The translations under genes and the position numbers were made by a program. The notes below the pieces were generated by a model. That model saw only the letters and a program-made list of their open reading frames with translations. It did not search any database and was not told the origin of the DNA. From the NCBI GenBank assembly GCA_002327685.1, contig DCXN01000023.1, forward strand, positions 1-18,914: a stretch of 18,914 nucleotides of DNA, written 5' to 3'. The DNA comes from Patescibacteria group bacterium UBA2135 (GTDB lineage: Bacteria > Patescibacteriota > Minisyncoccia > Phycocordibacterales > UBA2135). This document shows, piece by piece, positions 15,074-18,914 of the stretch (its first letter is position 1; each line of letters begins with the position of its first letter).

Positions 15074-15120
15074 AAAGGTTCAATACCTCGGCCTTCAGGC
15101 CGGAGAACCTTTATTATTCC
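15074..15120 (+). terminator. Intrinsic terminator after element C
   Basis: AAAGGTTC (15074-15081) pairs with GAACCTTT (15105-15112), enclosing GGCC-TTCA-GGCC (15090-15101), and is followed by the T-rich ATTATT. It begins directly after the GTTAAC end of element C. Its left arm contains GGTTCAATACCT, also found at 51-62 in the other repeat remnant. It probably ends the deacetylase-NeuA transcript. Confidence 0.65.
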
Positions 15121-15360
15121 GCATAAGCATAATAAATAAAATATAAAACATTGCATTGATTACTTCTGTGCACAATGGAAGTAGTAGGCTACTGTGGAAA
15201 AACCAAGGCAACCAGTGTGCTCTTTTTTGAGCTGTATGAATCCCATACGAAATCGCGGACGCTTGGTAGTTTTAGGGATATTTATGATTAAAATTAATAT
15301 TGCTAATAGTTATCTAATAGGATTAAAGACGTTTCCGTCCGCGTCCTATTTCGTAGCGGG
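15121..15360. other. Non-coding stretch with several inverted repeats
   Basis: No gene is seen. It contains TACTTC/GAAGTA (about 15160-15185), AGTAG-G-CTACT, GCTC-TTTTTT-GAGC, and the long inverted repeat described separately at 15242-15360. The region is more structured than the other gaps and probably holds the promoter and leader of the 15361 gene. Confidence 0.5.
15242..15360. repeat. Long inverted repeat ending at the 15361 start codon
   Basis: TACGAAAT (15246-15253) pairs with ATTTCGTA (15348-15355), CGCGGACG (15254-15261) pairs with CGTCCGCG (15336-15343), and CCC (15242-15244) can pair with GGG (15358-15360). The right arm has a 4-nt bulge (TCCT). The arms enclose 74 nt of very AT-rich sequence, and the right arm touches the ATG directly. 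It could be a small mobile-element remnant or a leader structure. Confidence 0.7.
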
Positions 15361-16941
15361 ATGAATAATAAAAAATTAAAACAAAATATTCTCCCCAAAA
15401 TGCGTATTGTGGTCTTTGATTTTCATTCAAAAATGATGATTGAAGTAATTCGAGCGCTTCAATCTCGTTCTATTAAAATTATCTACTGGACAGCTGGGAA
15501 GCGAGATTTTATGAATGATGCATTTGAGAATAAAGAGATGTTTCCAAATACGATCTTCCATAATGCAGACGATGCTACGTCGGCAATACCAGCACGGGAA
15601 ATAGATGTTTCATCTTTCGAACCCGTAGGCAGGAATTTTATAAAGCAACTCCTTGAATGTGAATTACGGTCTTTGTTGATGATGGAGAGTATTGATCGTA
15701 CGAGTGTATCACTTATGAAGAAGGTGCGCATGTATCATGGATATTTAAAATATTGGTATGGAGTTCTGACAATCCTCAAACCGGACGCAATTATATACAA
15801 TGACGCGCCGCATAAGTCATACAAATATATTGTATATTGTGTTGCCAAACATTTAGGTATTAAACAGGTCATGCTTCGAAATACACAAATAGGAGGGCGG
15901 ATGTTTCTCGCTGATGACACCGAAGATTACAAAACATTGCAAAGGCGCATTAAAGTCAATGAAGACAAAAATTTTACTTTAGATGATTTAAGTATTGATG
16001 TTAAAGATTATTATGAAAAACAGAAATCTGTTGATGAATCCCCGTTCTATGCTCGTAGTGAAAATATTAAAAAAAGGACTCGTATGATGTCTAGATTTTT
16101 ACCAAGCATTAAGACGGTAATTAAAAATATAAAGAATCTTACATTCCTAAAAACATCATATTTATATATACGGATGCTATTCACAAAACGAACCCTACCG
16201 AGTATTGAGCCGTTTAGACGTCCGGTGTGGAAAATAAAATTACAGGAAAAGAAATGGAAAAAGATAAAAGATGAATTCAAAAACGAATATATGAAGCACC
16301 AGGTGAAACCTGACTATTCTAAAAAATATATTTATGTTGCGCTCCAACGCCAGCCAGAACGATCAACATTAACTGATGGGGATGTGTTTGTTGATCAGAT
16401 TTTAATGATTGACATACTGTCACATGTTATACCTTCCGATTGGGTTATTTATGTGAAAGAAAGTCAAATACAGTGGACTGGACCGCGATCACATGCGGGA
16501 AGGTTCAAGGGGTATACTGAAGAAATTTCTCGAAAGGATAATGTATATGTCGTTCCGATAGAAACTTCAACTTTTGATTTAATAAAAAATTCACAGACGG
16601 TAGCTGGTGTAACTGGCTCACCTCCATGGGAAGCCATACTCCGCGGTAAACCATCTATTGCATTTGGCTACACCTGGTATGTGTATTGTGATGGGGTTTT
16701 CGTTGCCCATGATGTTGAATCTGCTAAGCGTGCACTGGAAAAAATACAAGCAGGATTTACTCCAGATCAACAAAAAATTATTAATTTTCTTAAAGCATTT
16801 GATGAGTCAACAATATGCGGGTATCGGGATAATCGTTTTAAAGATGGGGATGATCTAAATATAAAACTCATTAAAGACGATTCAGAAAACATAAAAAGCA
16901 TTACAGAAGGACTTTATAGAGAACTTACCAGAGAAAGGTAA
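15361..16941 (+). CDS. Capsule polysaccharide transferase, KpsS/KpsC-like
   Basis: A 526-residue protein resembling capsule polysaccharide biosynthesis (KpsS/KpsC-type) retaining sugar transferases. The N-terminal domain has MRIVVFDFHS (14-23) and LKPDAIIYNDAPHKSYKY (139-156), the Rossmann half with an acceptor-side loop. A basic linker lies at about 235-315. The C-terminal domain has YIYVALQRQPERST (323-336), VIYVKESQ (362-369) and VAGVTGSPPWEAILRGKPSI (414-433), a typical nucleotide-donor site. No membrane span or signal is seen. Known family members attach Kdo from CMP-Kdo to a lipid anchor, which agrees with two cytidylyltransferase genes nearby; the actual donor is inferred. ATG 15361 abuts a long inverted repeat. 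ATG 15400 (M14), at the first strand, is an alternative start. Confidence 0.72.
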   Translation: MNNKKLKQNILPKMRIVVFDFHSKMMIEVIRALQSRSIKIIYWTAGKRDFMNDAFENKEMFPNTIFHNADDATSAIPAREIDVSSFEPVGRNFIKQLLECELRSLLMMESIDRTSVSLMKKVRMYHGYLKYWYGVLTILKPDAIIYNDAPHKSYKYIVYCVAKHLGIKQVMLRNTQIGGRMFLADDTEDYKTLQRRIKVNEDKNFTLDDLSIDVKDYYEKQKSVDESPFYARSENIKKRTRMMSRFLPSIKTVIKNIKNLTFLKTSYLYIRMLFTKRTLPSIEPFRRPVWKIKLQEKKWKKIKDEFKNEYMKHQVKPDYSKKYIYVALQRQPERSTLTDGDVFVDQILMIDILSHVIPSDWVIYVKESQIQWTGPRSHAGRFKGYTEEISRKDNVYVVPIETSTFDLIKNSQTVAGVTGSPPWEAILRGKPSIAFGYTWYVYCDGVFVAHDVESAKRALEKIQAGFTPDQQKIINFLKAFDESTICGYRDNRFKDGDDLNIKLIKDDSENIKSITEGLYRELTRER

Positions 16942-16988
16942 AGCATGTATACAAAGTGTGGGATTATAGAATGTGAAGAGGTTGATTT

Positions 16989-17124
16989 AATTTAAGATTT
17001 GAGATATATGATATATGATTTTTAGAATTTTAGACTTATTGTTCACGGGATGATTTTTGTCTCCTTCTGTTTTTCAATATTTTTTATTCATAAATCGTAT
17101 ATCTTAAATTGTATATCTTAAATT
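16989..17124. repeat. Inverted repeat plus 14-bp tandem repeat upstream of asnB
   Basis: GTATATCTTAAATT occurs twice in tandem (17097-17110 and 17111-17124), ending four bases before the asnB ATG. The reverse complement of the left side (about 16989-17022, starting AATTTAAGAT and containing GATATATGATATATGATTT) matches the right side at roughly 26 of 37 positions. The arms lie about 70 nt apart in very AT-rich DNA. This could be an operator/promoter region or the ends of a small element. Confidence 0.6.
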
Positions 17125-17128
17125 ACAC

Positions 17129-18889
17129 ATGTGCGCAATAATAGGAGTTCTTGGTAATAATCTGCCGAGTAAAGAAAAATTCATACAAGCAAGAGACACT
17201 ATGACGCATCGGGGCCCAGACGATGCGGGTGTTTACTATACCCCCAAAGAAAGTACTGCCTTGGGGCATCGCCGTCTCTCAATCATTGATCTTTCAGAAT
17301 CTGGTCATCAGCCGTCTACTTCAAATGACGGACGGTTTGTAATTACATACAACGGAGAGATATACAATTACAAAGAAATTAAGGAAGAATTAAAAAACTC
17401 CTATGATTTCAAAACACAAACAGACACAGAAGTCCTTCTTGCCGCGTACATAAGATGGGGTGAAAAATGCCTAAACAAATTCAACGGGATGTTCTCATTT
17501 GCAATTTGGGACAAGGAGACAAAAAAGCTCTTTTGCGCTCGTGATAGATTGGGCATCAAGCCGTTTTATTACTACCTAAAGGATGGAACTCTTTATTTTT
17601 CTTCAGAGATAAAAGGGCTCTTGAAACTCGGTGTTCCTAAAATATCCAATGAAAATATTATTTTTGATTATTTGTATAATGGTTTTTATGATTACACCGA
17701 AGAAACTTTTTTTAAAGATATAAAACAGTTGAGAGCGGGACATTATTTAATTTTTGAAGATGACAAACTTAAATTTAATCAATATTGGACACTAAAAAAT
17801 ATTTCTATCAAAGATGACTCTTTAGAAGAAGATGAAGTTCACGAAACATTTAAAGAATTACTTCGTGATTCTATAATGCTTCGATTTCGTAGCGATGTGT
17901 CTGTTGGTATAACACTATCAAGCGGTCTTGATTCGGGAAGTTTACTATATTTTTCAAAAGAAATTTTAGGTCAAGATATTCCCACATTTTCGATGTGTTA
18001 TCAAAGTGAAGAATACAATGAATGTGGTTTACTTGAAAATCGTCTTACAAAGAGACAAAAGGAAAAATGGCACACAGTAATTCCAAATCCTGAAAATGTC
18101 ATGGGTGAATCTAGTACAATGAACGTAATCCAGGATCAGCCGTTTGGGGGGTTGCCAACAGTTGCTATGGCACATGTATATCAACTTGCTCATGAGAACA
18201 ATGTTACGGTGCTCTTAAGCGGACAAGCAGTTGATGAATTGCTTGCTGGTTATAAATATTATTTGCCTGAACATGAAAAAGATAGAGCAGGTGCTCCATT
18301 AAAACAAGTAAGCTCACCGTCGTTGCTGAGTCAAGACATGTCCCCCCTTATAGACATGGAGATCTTAAATAAGGATTTTGTCAAAAAATATCAAAAAGAA
18401 ATTAAGCACGAACAACCATTCAAATCTCATTTATTAAATGCGCAATATCGTGATGTTGTTCATACAAAGTTACCTCGTACTCTGCGATTCAATGACCACA
18501 CAAGCATGGCGGCAAGTAGGGAATTACGTCTTCCATATTTAGATTATAGACTGGTTGAGTTTTGCTTTTCTCTTCCGGCTCGGTATAAAATAAGTAGTAT
18601 ATCTCAGAAGGTACTTCTTCGTGATGTGATGGAAGAATACATTCCTCGTGTCGTGAAAAATACCCCAAAGAAAGCTTTTAGTGCCGCACAAAGCGAATGG
18701 TTGCGCAAATATCACAAAAAAGCAGTATATGATATATTAAACTCCTCCTCTTTTAAAAAAAGACCCTATTGGAATCACGACGCATTATTGCAAAAAGTCG
18801 ATTTATTTTTTAAAGGCGAGGGGGGCAATTCTTTTTTTGTATGGCAGTGTATTAATTTGGAATTATGGTTTCGTGAATTTATTGATTAA
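17129..18889 (+). CDS. asnB: Asparagine synthase (glutamine-hydrolysing) / glycan amidotransferase
   Basis: This 586-residue two-domain enzyme hydrolyses glutamine in its N-terminal class II amidotransferase domain. It uses the ammonia to amidate an adenylated carboxylate in the C-terminal synthase domain. Catalytic Cys2 follows the initiator Met (MCAIIGVLG). THRGPDD (26-32), R49, YNGEIYN (74-80) and TDTEV (98-102) form the glutaminase site. The ATP pyrophosphatase loop is LSSGLDS (263-269), where the usual SGGxDS has become SSGLDS. Length is near normal (about 550-630). AsnB-like enzymes in polysaccharide loci amidate uronic acids or similar residues, so a glycan-modifying role is as likely as asparagine supply. 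The ATG follows an AT-rich repeat with no Shine-Dalgarno site. Element D begins three bases after the stop. Confidence 0.9.
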   Translation: MCAIIGVLGNNLPSKEKFIQARDTMTHRGPDDAGVYYTPKESTALGHRRLSIIDLSESGHQPSTSNDGRFVITYNGEIYNYKEIKEELKNSYDFKTQTDTEVLLAAYIRWGEKCLNKFNGMFSFAIWDKETKKLFCARDRLGIKPFYYYLKDGTLYFSSEIKGLLKLGVPKISNENIIFDYLYNGFYDYTEETFFKDIKQLRAGHYLIFEDDKLKFNQYWTLKNISIKDDSLEEDEVHETFKELLRDSIMLRFRSDVSVGITLSSGLDSGSLLYFSKEILGQDIPTFSMCYQSEEYNECGLLENRLTKRQKEKWHTVIPNPENVMGESSTMNVIQDQPFGGLPTVAMAHVYQLAHENNVTVLLSGQAVDELLAGYKYYLPEHEKDRAGAPLKQVSSPSLLSQDMSPLIDMEILNKDFVKKYQKEIKHEQPFKSHLLNAQYRDVVHTKLPRTLRFNDHTSMAASRELRLPYLDYRLVEFCFSLPARYKISSISQKVLLRDVMEEYIPRVVKNTPKKAFSAAQSEWLRKYHKKAVYDILNSSSFKKRPYWNHDALLQKVDLFFKGEGGNSFFVWQCINLELWFREFID

Positions 18890-18891
18890 GT

Positions 18892-18914
18892 TATTAACGA
18901 CGTAGAGCGAGAGC
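18892..18914. repeat. Palindromic element D, 5' end only
   Basis: The 23 nt to the window end are identical to the start of element C (TATTAACGACGTAGAGCGA followed by GAGC). It begins three bases after the asnB stop codon, the third copy of the element placed at a gene 3' end. The arms and 3' core lie outside the window. Confidence 0.75.

Overview
The window is AT-rich DNA carrying a surface-polysaccharide or glycolipid biosynthesis locus. It holds 15 gene-sized features: 14 intact coding regions and one interrupted gene. All but one lie on the + strand. The bacterium looks like a small-genome lineage of the Patescibacteria/CPR type. That placement is tentative: it rests on AT-rich, mostly Shine-Dalgarno-less gene starts, tightly packed genes and dispersed 'GCGAAGC'-type palindromic repeats, and no marker gene is present to prove it. 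The standard bacterial code fits, because TGA ends three intact genes and long ORFs have no internal TGA.

Layout. 1-173: tail of a dispersed palindromic repeat plus hairpins. 174-980: membrane CDP-alcohol phosphatidyltransferase. 1100-2095: D-2-hydroxyacid (phosphoglycerate-type) dehydrogenase. 2138-2875 (minus): TylF-type methyltransferase. 2876-3187: divergent intergenic region with hairpins. 3188-6378: a GT-B-like glycosyl/glycerophosphotransferase translationally coupled to an MsbA/PglK-type ABC exporter. 6487-7963: two more TylF-type methyltransferases, the first interrupted by an in-frame TGA where Trp is expected. 8080-10658: tandemly duplicated GT-B-like transferases. 10675-12960: close-packed cytidylyltransferase, NAD-dependent epimerase and HAD phosphatase, a module that looks like synthesis of a CMP/CDP-activated precursor. 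13277-15004: polysaccharide deacetylase and a NeuA-type CMP-sugar synthetase. 15361-16941: KpsS-like capsule transferase. 17129-18889: asparagine-synthase-type amidotransferase.

Read together, the genes make nucleotide-activated unusual sugars or acids, transfer them, decorate the glycan (O-methylation, deacetylation, amidation) and flip or export it. The product cannot be named: no nonulosonate synthase (NeuB) or Kdo synthase is in the window.

The most distinctive non-coding feature is a family of modular palindromic elements at 12947-13024, 13041-13256, 14977-15073 and 18892 to the window end, with a 3' remnant at 1-24 and a solo 3' core at 14230. Their ends are conserved (TATTAAC + GACGTAGAGCGA ... 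CCGAGCCGAGGAGTTAA), but the arms between the ends differ from copy to copy while staying perfectly self-complementary within each copy. They sit exactly at gene 3' ends, supply the stop codon of one gene and the last residues of another, and one copy contains a bidirectional intrinsic terminator. I consider this the best candidate for an undescribed system here.
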